Shown here piece after piece: positions 48,175-53,721 of a stretch of DNA of 64,000 bases. The position numbers were made by a program, and so were the translations under genes. The stretch covers positions 1,012,534-1,076,533 of the forward strand of contig NZ_HE978637.1 in the NCBI RefSeq assembly GCF_000312105.1. Reading direction: 5' to 3'. This DNA comes from Aeromicrobium massiliense JC14 (GTDB lineage: Bacteria > Actinomycetota > Actinomycetes > Propionibacteriales > Nocardioidaceae). The notes beneath the pieces are model-generated. The model saw only the letters and a program-made list of their open reading frames with translations. It was not told where the DNA came from and made no database searches. Every line of letters starts with the position of its first letter. Positions within the stretch are counted from its first letter, which is position 1.

Positions 48175-48279
48175 ATGACCACGCCAACGGCACCGTCCCA
48201 GACGACCAGCAGCGGGGCGCCGGTCGCCATCATCGTCACGGCCGCCGTCGCGATCCACCTGCACTGCTGTCCGTCCTGA
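48175..48279 (+). CDS. Possible 34-residue peptide with C-terminal HLHCC motif
   Basis: Short ORF with a Thr/Ser/Pro-rich N-terminus, a hydrophobic stretch of about 12 residues (APVAIIVTAAVA) and the ending IHLHCCPS. Two His and two Cys at the C-terminus could bind a metal. It has a well-placed TAGGAT box and ends 5 bp before the next start. It neighbours cobQ and a zinc-starvation locus, so metal handling is a tempting but unproven idea. It could also be a leader peptide or the front of a frameshifted version of the next gene. Confidence 0.4.
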   Translation: MTTPTAPSQTTSSGAPVAIIVTAAVAIHLHCCPS

Positions 48280-48284
48280 GCACC

Positions 48285-48557
48285 GTGCTCGCGTGGCTCG
48301 TCCTCGCCTTCGCCCTTCCGGAGGGCTGGGGTCCGGTCCTCGTGAGCCAGGACGACCTCGTCGCCACGCCGCGGGAATGGGCCTTGCGCAGCGTGCTCGT
48401 GGCCGCGTGCGTCGCAGCGGTGCTCGTCGCCGTCCACCGCCGCGGGCGGGAGACCACGCCGTCCGTCCGGGCCGCGCTGGCCGTCTCCGTCGTCAGCCTC
48501 GCGGTCGGACTCTCTGAGTGGCGCATCGACCTGGGCCAGCTCACCAGCTGGACTTGA
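48285..48557 (+). CDS. Small membrane protein of unknown function
   Basis: 90-residue protein with an N-terminal hydrophobic segment (LAWLVLAFALPEGWGPVLV) and one or two further helices (SVLVAACVAAVLVAV, ALAVSVVSLAVGL). GTG at 48285 follows the small ORF by 5 bp; no strong ribosome-binding site is present, so coupling to that ORF is likely. The 3' end overlaps the S14 gene on the opposite strand by 17 bp. No family is recognised. Confidence 0.5.
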   Translation: MLAWLVLAFALPEGWGPVLVSQDDLVATPREWALRSVLVAACVAAVLVAVHRRGRETTPSVRAALAVSVVSLAVGLSEWRIDLGQLTSWT

Positions 48558-48846
48558 TGATGCCCGGCAGCTCGCCGCGGTGCGCCATCTGACGGAAGCG
48601 GATGCGCGACGTGCCGGTCAGCCGGACGAACCCGCGCGGGCGTCCGTCGACCTGGTCGCGGTTGCGCAGCCGCACCGGGGACGCGTCGCGCGGCAGGCGC
48701 GACAGGGCCCGCACCGCGGCCGTCTGCTCGGGCGATCCGGGCAGGGCGAGGCGCACCTGCTCCTTGAGCGCGGCACGACGGTCGGCGTAGCGGGCGACCA
48801 CCTCGCGGCGGCGTCGGTCGGCGGCGATCTTGCTCTGCTTGGCCAT
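48541..48846 (-). CDS. rpsN: 30S ribosomal protein S14, zinc-independent paralogue
   Basis: 101-residue S14 with [29 protein letters not shown] at the N-terminus, LPRDASPVRLRNRDQVDGRPRGFVR and GELPGIIKSSW at the C-terminus. It has no Cys residues, so it is the long C-minus form that works without zinc. Last of three genes (L28, L33, S14) read away from a Zur-like box. Its ATG begins 3 bp inside the L33 stop region. It would replace zinc-binding S14 when zinc is scarce, freeing zinc from ribosomes. Confidence 0.93.
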   Translation of the reverse strand: MAKQSKIAADRRRREVVARYADRRAALKEQVRLALPGSPEQTAAVRALSRLPRDASPVRLRNRDQVDGRPRGFVRLTGTSRIRFRQMAHRGELPGIIKSSW

Positions 48847-49016
48847 CAGCGCTCCTCCTTGAACGTCACGTGCCGGCGCACGCGGGGGTCGTACTTGGTC
48901 AGCTCGAGCCGGTCGGGGTCGTTGCGCCGGTTCTTCCGTGTGACGTACGTGTAGCCCGTCCCGGCGGTGGACCGGAGCTTCACGATGGGCCGGACGTCGC
49001 TGCTGCGGCTCGCCAT
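48846..49016 (-). CDS. rpmG: 50S ribosomal protein L33, cysteine-free paralogue
   Basis: 56-residue L33: [48 protein letters not shown]. The two CxxC zinc pairs of C-plus L33 are absent. Its ATG shares one base with the L28 stop (TGATG). Part of the zinc-starvation operon. Confidence 0.93.
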   Translation of the reverse strand: MASRSSDVRPIVKLRSTAGTGYTYVTRKNRRNDPDRLELTKYDPRVRRHVTFKEER

Positions 49017-49252
49017 CACAGGCTCCCGTCGCGACGGACGATGTCGGCCACGACGGCGTCGATGCCGCGCTGGTCGATCGTCTTGATCCCGCGGGCGCTG
49101 ACCCGCAGCGTGACGTGCCGGCAAAGCGTGGGCACCCAGTACCGCTTGCGCTGGACGTTGACGTCGAAACGGCGCTTGGTCCGACGGTGCGAGTGCGAGA
49201 CGTGGTGACCGAACCCCGGACGGGCGCCGGTCACCTGGCACGTGCGTGACAT
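49016..49252 (-). CDS. rpmB: 50S ribosomal protein L28, zinc-ribbon-deficient paralogue
   Basis: 78-residue L28: [39 protein letters not shown], then [17 protein letters not shown]. Only single Cys residues (5 and 44) remain, not the two CxxC pairs of zinc-binding L28. First gene of the minus-strand arm; AGGAGG lies about 6 nt before the ATG and the Zur-like palindrome is 23 bp upstream. Confidence 0.92.
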   Translation of the reverse strand: MSRTCQVTGARPGFGHHVSHSHRRTKRRFDVNVQRKRYWVPTLCRHVTLRVSARGIKTIDQRGIDAVVADIVRRDGSL

Positions 49253-49274
49253 GGCTTCCTCCTACGAGTACTAT

Positions 49275-49289
49275 TGAGAATGATTCTCA
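49275..49289. promoter_or_regulatory. Zur box between divergent ribosomal protein operons
   Basis: TGAGAATGATTCTCA is a perfect 7-1-7 palindrome, the usual form of Zur operators in actinobacteria. It sits between the L28 start (49252, minus) and the L31 start (49313, plus), so one bound Zur dimer could silence both arms. All ribosomal proteins on either side have lost their zinc-binding cysteines, as expected for this regulon. Confidence 0.88.
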
Positions 49290-49312
49290 GTCTCACACAC
49301 GGAAGGAGCAGC

Positions 49313-49558
49313 ATGCGCCGCGGCATCCACCCGCCCTACGCCCCGGTGGTCTTCCGGGACCGCTCGACCGGCGACCTGACGCTGACCCGCTCGACCATGA
49401 CGAGCGACCGCACGATCGAGCTCGACGGCACCACCTACCCCGTCGTCGACGTGGACGTCTCGACCGCCAGCCACCCGTTCTGGACCGGTCGCGGACGCGT
49501 CGTCGACAGCGAGGGACGCGTCGAGCGCTTCCGCCGTCGCTACGGCAGCCGCGCATGA
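49313..49558 (+). CDS. rpmE2: 50S ribosomal protein L31 type B
   Basis: 81-residue type B L31: [55 protein letters not shown] and [11 protein letters not shown]. No Cys, so zinc-free. GGAAGGAG lies about 5 nt before the ATG at 49313; an upstream in-frame ATG overlaps the Zur box and is rejected. First gene of the plus-strand arm. Confidence 0.93.
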   Translation: MRRGIHPPYAPVVFRDRSTGDLTLTRSTMTSDRTIELDGTTYPVVDVDVSTASHPFWTGRGRVVDSEGRVERFRRRYGSRA

Positions 49559-50616
49559 GGACGCCCGTCGTCCTGCTGACCGGCACCGATCGCGACGCCC
49601 TGGCCACGACGATGGTCGGCCTGCTGTTCGACCTGCCCGGAGCCGTCGCCGTGCGCCACCACATCGACGTGGACGCCGGCGTCCTGCGACGCGTCGTGAG
49701 CGACATGAGCGGGGTGCTCGAGCAGCACGAGGTGCACCTGGAGCACGCCTGCGTCAGCTGCGCCCTGCGCGAGGACGTCCTGCCGACGCTCGAGCGCCTG
49801 GCCACGGACGGGCGCTGGTCGACGATCGTCGCCCACCTGCCCGTCGGGGCGGAGGCCGACCAGGTCTGCCACGTCCTGGCCCTCGACACCCGCCTCGCCC
49901 GGCGCCTGCGGGTCGCGTCCGTGGTGGCCGCGCTCCCCGGACGCGGGATCGAGCACGACCTGCTCGGTGACGACCTGCTGGCCGAACGCGGCACGCACTG
50001 CGGTCCCGACGACCGACGCGGTGTGGCCGAGGTGACCTGCGCGATGGTCGAGCACGCCGACGTCACGGTCGCGGTCGGCGAGGCGGAAGACGCCGGGCTC
50101 GACCTGCTGGCCGCGCTCGCCCGCCCCGGCGCGAGCGTGGTCGCCGGCACCGAGCACCTCGACGCCACGGCACTCACCGGCCACGCCCACGACTACGGCC
50201 GCACCGAGGCCTGGACGGGCACCGTCCTGGAGTGCGAGCTGCCGAGCCTGCGGTCGCCCCACGTGTGGCGCCTCGACCTGCGATCGGACCGCCCGTTCGA
50301 CCCCGCCCGGCTGCTGGACGACCTGGAGAGCCTCGGCTCCGGCCCGTTCCGTGCGCGCGGCTGCTTCTGGCTGCCGACCCGTCCCGACCGCGCCCTCGTG
50401 TGGGACGGCGCGGGCGGCCAGCTCAGCATCGGCGACGGCGAGTCCTGGGGCCCGCGACCGCCACGCACCCGGCTCGTCCTGACCGGGACCGGCGACGTCC
50501 CGGCCGGGCTCGAGGAGGCGTTCCACGCGCTGCTCGTCGCGCCGGACGCGGCCCCGGACGACTGGCGCACGACCCACGACGGGTTCGAGCCCTGGCTGGG
50601 AAGCATCTCGGCCTGA
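49555..50616 (+). CDS. mrf: Mrf-like CobW-family protein of the zinc-starvation operon
   Basis: 353-residue protein related to the CobW/COG0523 group, closest by architecture to Mrf, the factor that recruits a hibernation factor to C-minus ribosomes in mycobacteria. The N-terminus [23 protein letters not shown] stands where the P-loop would be but lacks the GKS/T end. [20 protein letters not shown] (Cys 66 and 69) matches the CxCC-like metal motif in the Mrf form. The C-terminal domain has [24 protein letters not shown] and [16 protein letters not shown] overlaps the L31 stop (ATGA). GTPase activity is doubtful because the P-loop is degenerate. Confidence 0.85.
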   Translation: MRTPVVLLTGTDRDALATTMVGLLFDLPGAVAVRHHIDVDAGVLRRVVSDMSGVLEQHEVHLEHACVSCALREDVLPTLERLATDGRWSTIVAHLPVGAEADQVCHVLALDTRLARRLRVASVVAALPGRGIEHDLLGDDLLAERGTHCGPDDRRGVAEVTCAMVEHADVTVAVGEAEDAGLDLLAALARPGASVVAGTEHLDATALTGHAHDYGRTEAWTGTVLECELPSLRSPHVWRLDLRSDRPFDPARLLDDLESLGSGPFRARGCFWLPTRPDRALVWDGAGGQLSIGDGESWGPRPPRTRLVLTGTGDVPAGLEEAFHALLVAPDAAPDDWRTTHDGFEPWLGSISA

Positions 50617-50645
50617 TCGCTGTTCACTACCCCGCAGGAGGACCC

Positions 50646-50837
50646 ATGGCAGTACCGAAGCGCCGCACGTCGCGCAGCAACACCCGTCACCGGCGGTCCC
50701 AGTGGAAGGCGTCCGCGCCCGCCCTGGTGTCCGTGACGGTCGACGGCCGCGAGCACCGCGTCCCCCGACGCCTCGTCGCCGCCGTCCACGCAGGGCTGGT
50801 CGATCCCACGACCGGCCGGAACAGGAGGAACGCATGA
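50646..50837 (+). CDS. rpmF: 50S ribosomal protein L32, cysteine-free paralogue
   Basis: 63-residue L32: [21 protein letters not shown], then a short tail ending GRNRRNA. The four zinc-binding Cys of normal L32 are absent. GCAGGAGG lies about 6 nt before the ATG. Follows the Mrf-like gene by 29 bp and overlaps the L36 gene (ATGA). Confidence 0.92.
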   Translation: MAVPKRRTSRSNTRHRRSQWKASAPALVSVTVDGREHRVPRRLVAAVHAGLVDPTTGRNRRNA

Positions 50838-50956
50838 AGGTCAGGAACTCGCTGCGCTCGCTGAAGAACCAGCCGGGCTCGCAGGTCGTGCGTCGCCACG
50901 GACGCACCTACGTGATCAACAAGCAGAACCCGCGCCTCAAGGCCCGCCAGGGCTGA
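50834..50956 (+). CDS. rpmJ: 50S ribosomal protein L36 type B
   Basis: 40-residue L36 of the YkgO type: [40 protein letters not shown]. The C-terminal His/Cys zinc site of normal L36 is missing. AGGAGG lies about 6 nt before the ATG. Last gene of the plus-strand arm, directly followed by a strong terminator. Confidence 0.93.
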   Translation: MKVRNSLRSLKNQPGSQVVRRHGRTYVINKQNPRLKARQG

Positions 50957-50964
50957 CCGCGCGC

Positions 50965-51000
50965 GACGGCCCCCGACCTGCACGCAGGTCGGGGGCCGTC
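50965..51000. terminator. Strong bidirectional hairpin terminator
   Basis: GACGGCCCCCGACCT pairs exactly with AGGTCGGGGGCCGTC around a 6-nt loop, a 15-bp GC-rich stem 8 bp after the L36 stop. It also lies 16 bp beyond the stop of the channel gene on the minus strand, so it can serve both. Confidence 0.85.
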
Positions 51001-51016
51001 GTCCGTCCGGTCACCG

Positions 51017-51520
51017 TCAGGACGACTCGCCGGCGCGCCGCGCGCGACTCTGCGCCCGGCGCCGCATGCGTCCGGTGAGCAGGCTGCCCGCCGTCGCCAC
51101 GAAGACGATGTCGACGACCATCTGCACGAGCACCAGCACCCGTGCCGTCTGGCCGGCCGCGTGCACGTCGCCGTAGCCGATGGTGAGCATCGTCGAGCAG
51201 GTGAAGTAGAGCGCGTCCACCCGGGTGTCGAGGCCGGCGACCTCGCCGGGCCGGTGCACCTCCAGGGCGTAGAAGCCGAGCGCGAACGTCACGACCACGA
51301 GCACCAGCGACGCGACGAGCCCGTCGACGCGTCGGTCCTGGTCCTCGGCCGTGAGTCGCAGCTGCCACAGCAGCACCGTGATCGCGGCGCCGAGGAGCAC
51401 CGCGGTGGCCAGGCCGCGGACGAGGGTCGTGCCGGTGGTCTCGGAGCGGACCGGCACCACGAGGAACAGGACGAGGAGCAGGACGCTGACCGAGCCCAGC
51501 CGCAGGACGCGGGACACCAC
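51017..51520 (-). CDS. Two-pore-helix ion channel protein (K+ channel-like)
   Basis: 167-residue membrane protein with two N-terminal helices, two more helices and a pore loop TCSTMLTIGYGDVH, whose TIGYGD is the potassium-selectivity filter, then a final helix. No cytoplasmic RCK domain is present, only a basic tail. It may work as a simple potassium channel. The GTG at 51520 (or the next GTG) is 6 bp from the stop of the 67-residue protein gene, suggesting co-transcription with it. Confidence 0.82.
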   Translation of the reverse strand: MVSRVLRLGSVSVLLLVLFLVVPVRSETTGTTLVRGLATAVLLGAAITVLLWQLRLTAEDQDRRVDGLVASLVLVVVTFALGFYALEVHRPGEVAGLDTRVDALYFTCSTMLTIGYGDVHAAGQTARVLVLVQMVVDIVFVATAGSLLTGRMRRRAQSRARRAGESS

Positions 51521-51526
51521 CGTGGC

Positions 51527-51730
51527 CTAGCCGTCCGGGATGGAGACGACCTCGACGACGTCGATGCCGACCGTGGTGAGCAGGTTGAGAACGCCTTGCA
51601 GCTCCTGCTGGTCGGCCATGTCGCCGGTCAACGTCGTCGAGGCCTGGTGGCGCCGGACGACCAGCTGCGGGAACGCGGTCAGCAGCTCCTCGGACAGCTC
51701 GCCGTCCACGCGGATCAGCATCTTCGCCAT
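51527..51730 (-). CDS. 67-residue conserved-looking hypothetical protein
   Basis: Small soluble protein MAKMLIRVDGELSEELLTAFPQLV...STTLTGDMADQQELQGVLNLLTTVGIDVVEVVSIPDG. The pattern of alternating strands and helices suggests a compact alpha-beta (ferredoxin-like) fold. I do not recognise a named family. Upstream of its ATG lies the divergent gap carrying palindromic site A of the LuxR-type cluster, so it could share that control with the gene on the other side. Confidence 0.65.
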   Translation of the reverse strand: MAKMLIRVDGELSEELLTAFPQLVVRRHQASTTLTGDMADQQELQGVLNLLTTVGIDVVEVVSIPDG

Positions 51731-51806
51731 CGTCCCGCCCGCCCCTCGTCGTCGCGGCCGAACCCGCGACCTGCGGCGACGGTACGCCGGAGCCGTGCCG
51801 GCGACC

Positions 51807-51823
51807 TCACCGGAATCGGGCGA
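51807..51823. promoter_or_regulatory. Palindromic site A (putative operator of LuxR-type regulator)
   Basis: TCACCGGAATCGGGCGA, a 17-bp imperfect palindrome (6 of 8 pairs) in the divergent gap before the 194-residue membrane protein gene. A GACGAT hexamer begins 24 bp later. It matches the TCrCCCGnnnCGGGTGA pattern seen at four other promoters in this cluster. Confidence 0.45.
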
Positions 51824-51883
51824 GGACCCGCGGTGGGCCACGGGACGACGATCGCCGCAGACCACCGACCGAAGGGATCCCCC

Positions 51884-52468
51884 GTGAGCGAGCTCGTGCT
51901 GGTCGTCCTCGGGGCCGTGCTGTGCTTCGCCGGCGCGGCCTCCGTCCGGCTCGGCGTGCTGGTGGCCGGGTTCGCGGCGGGCTGGTTGCTGGCCGAGGTC
52001 TTCGACGCCTCGCTCGGCACGACCCTGCTGGTCGCGCTCTGCGGCGCGGGGCTGGCGTTCGTCAGCACGTGGCTCGTCGCCACCGTCATGTTCCTCGTCG
52101 GCGGCGGGTGCGTCGGCGCCATCGTCGGGGCGAAGCTGTTCGTCCTGGCCGACTCCGGGGCCGGGCAGGGCGACGCCGACTGGCTGCTCGCGACGGTCTT
52201 CGTGCCGACGGTCGCCGTCCTCGGTGCCCTGCTGGCGAACCGGTTCCGGCTCCGGTTCCTGCGGTGGGGCACGGCACTGGCCGGCTCCGCGCTCGTGCTG
52301 TCGGGCGTCGGCCGCCTGGGCGACGACAGCGTCGGCCTGCTCTGGCGCCCGGAGTCCGGGCCCGAGGCCGCGCTGTTCGCGGTCGCCTGGGCGGTGCTGG
52401 CCCTGGCCGGTCACCGCGTGCAGTCCCGCGCGTCCGGGCAGCCGGACGCCGAGGACGCCCGCCGCTGA
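51884..52468 (+). CDS. Multi-pass membrane protein (DUF4203/TM198-like)
   Basis: 194-residue membrane protein with about seven helices and Gly/Ala-rich packing: LGAVLCFAGAASVRLGVLVAGFAAGWLLAEVF, LVATVMFLVGGGCVGAIVGAKLF, then VGLLWRPESGPEAALFAVAW. The pattern resembles DUF4203/TM7S3-TM198-like domains, but the match is tentative. GTG at 51884 with AAGGGAT upstream. It follows palindromic site A and precedes the DUF1269-like gene. Confidence 0.65.
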   Translation: MSELVLVVLGAVLCFAGAASVRLGVLVAGFAAGWLLAEVFDASLGTTLLVALCGAGLAFVSTWLVATVMFLVGGGCVGAIVGAKLFVLADSGAGQGDADWLLATVFVPTVAVLGALLANRFRLRFLRWGTALAGSALVLSGVGRLGDDSVGLLWRPESGPEAALFAVAWAVLALAGHRVQSRASGQPDAEDARR

Positions 52469-52478
52469 CGACCGGCGT

Positions 52479-52495
52479 TCACCCCCGCCGGGTGA
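52479..52495. promoter_or_regulatory. Palindromic site B (putative operator)
   Basis: TCACCCCCGCCGGGTGA: TCACCC and GGGTGA are exact complementary halves with a 5-bp centre. It lies 11 bp after the stop of the 194-residue protein gene and upstream of the DUF1269-like gene; a weak TGGACT hexamer begins 23 bp later. Confidence 0.5.
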
Positions 52496-52583
52496 GGACG
52501 CGGGCCGTTCGCGGGGCTGGACTGGCACCACCACCACCGATCGCGACGTCGTCCGCGCCGCCGCGCACACCCAAGGAGCAGCG

Positions 52584-53081
52584 ATGGCACAGGCCACCCT
52601 CACCGTCTGGAAGTTCGACTCGCCACACGGTGCCGAAGAAGCCGCACGGACCCTCCAGCAGCTCGCGCGCGAGAACGTCATCACCGTGCTGGACTCGGCG
52701 ACCGTGTCGTGGGAGGAGGGCAAGAAGAAGCCCAAGACGCACCAGGGCGCCCCGACCACCGGCGTCGGCGCCCTCGGCGGCGCCTTCTGGGGGATGCTGT
52801 TCGGCCTCATCTTCTTCGTGCCGCTGCTCGGGGCCGCGGTCGGCGCCGCCACGGGCGCGCTCGCCGGGTCGTTGACCGACGTCGGCATCGACGACGGGTT
52901 CATCAACCGGGTCCGCGACCAGGTCACGCCGGGCACGTCCGCGCTGTTCGTCATGACGTCCGACGCGGTCATCGACCGGGTCAAGGACGCCTTCGCCAGC
53001 CACCAGCCGTCCGACCTGATCTTCACCAACCTGTCGACGGAGCAGGAGCAGGCCCTGCGTCAGGTGTTCGCCGAGGCGTGA
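52584..53081 (+). CDS. DUF1269 family membrane protein
   Basis: 165-residue protein. The N-terminal soluble part LTVWKFDSPHGAEEAARTLQQLARENVITVLDSATVSWEEGKKKPKTHQ leads to a Gly-rich membrane hairpin (ALGGAFWGMLFGLIFFVPLLGAAVGAATGALAG), then TDVGIDDGFINRVRDQVTPGTSALFVMTSDAVIDRV, the usual DUF1269 order. Function is unknown; such proteins are common in stress-responsive clusters. AAGGAG lies 5 nt before the ATG. It is followed 83 bp later by a DUF7144 gene, a pair that recurs at 56.5 kb in reverse order. Confidence 0.82.
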   Translation: MAQATLTVWKFDSPHGAEEAARTLQQLARENVITVLDSATVSWEEGKKKPKTHQGAPTTGVGALGGAFWGMLFGLIFFVPLLGAAVGAATGALAGSLTDVGIDDGFINRVRDQVTPGTSALFVMTSDAVIDRVKDAFASHQPSDLIFTNLSTEQEQALRQVFAEA

Positions 53082-53164
53082 GGCACGCAGTCGCTCGCCG
53101 GCCGGACGCGCGCGCCCGGCCGGCGCTGCGGCCGCCGACGCACGGCCCTCCAGGAGGAGACCCG

Positions 53165-53569
53165 ATGATCACCAGACCGAGGCCCAGCGACGCCGACGAG
53201 CCGACCGGCGTCATCGCCTTCAGCGGGCTCATGCTGGCCGCCGCCGGCATCCTGCAGGTGCTCCAGGGCGTCGCGGCGATCGCCCAGGACCAGGTCCTGG
53301 CGTCCGGCCCGAAGCAGAGCCTCCAGATGGACGTGACGACCTGGGGCTGGGTGCACGTGGGTCTGGGCGCCCTCGCGGTCCTCGTGGCGGTCGGCATCCT
53401 GCTGAACCAGGCCGGAGCGGCCGGCGCCGGCATCCTGGTCGCGGCCGCGGGGTGCGTCGTCAACTTCCTGTTCCTGCCCTACTACCCCTGGTGGGCGCTG
53501 ACGCTCATCGTCACGAACCTGCTCGTCGTGTGGGCCCTGAGCCTGCAGCTGGACCCCGTGCACCGGTGA
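53165..53569 (+). CDS. DUF7144-like four-helix membrane protein, copy 1
   Basis: 134-residue protein with four membrane helices. Landmarks: AFSGLMLAAAGILQVLQGVAAIAQDQ, VTTWGWVHVGLGALAVLVAVGIL and FLFLPYYPWWALTLIVTNLLVVWAL. The same WGWxHLxxG and LPxYPxWA motifs occur in the gene products at 56472 and 57896, so it belongs to a three-member family in this cluster. AGGAGG lies about 6 nt upstream of the ATG. Function is unknown. Confidence 0.78.
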   Translation: MITRPRPSDADEPTGVIAFSGLMLAAAGILQVLQGVAAIAQDQVLASGPKQSLQMDVTTWGWVHVGLGALAVLVAVGILLNQAGAAGAGILVAAAGCVVNFLFLPYYPWWALTLIVTNLLVVWALSLQLDPVHR

Positions 53570-53587
53570 GTCCGACCAGTTCTCGGA

Positions 53588-53604
53588 TCATCCGCTGCGG
53601 ATGA
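53588..53604. promoter_or_regulatory. Palindromic site C (perfect) before LuxR-type regulator
   Basis: TCATCCGC-T-GCGGATGA is a perfect 8-1-8 palindrome, 19 bp after the DUF7144 stop and upstream of the regulator gene. A TACGGT -10 box begins 24 bp later (53628-53633), so the site would overlap or touch the -35 position. Suggests autoregulation by the LuxR-type protein. Confidence 0.6.
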
Positions 53605-53627
53605 GCTCCATCGGCCCCTGGAGGGCC

Positions 53628-53633
53628 TACGGT
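53628..53633 (+). promoter_or_regulatory. -10 box (TACGGT) of LuxR-type regulator gene
   Basis: TACGGT lies 23 bp beyond palindromic site C and about 90 bp before the regulator's ATG. No clear -35 element is present, as is common at activated promoters. Confidence 0.45.
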
Positions 53634-53721
53634 GAAGGAAGGGCGGCCGAGGTCGCCCCCTGACGCCGTGGGCGCACCTCGAGGACGGCCCGCGGCACGG
53701 ACCCGGGGGAGGCTGGGGCCA

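Noticed and set aside
49274..49312. Upstream ATG extending L31 by 13 residues
   Set aside because: It would place the start inside the Zur palindrome and lacks a ribosome-binding site; the ATG at 49313 has GGAAGGAG and the family N-terminus.
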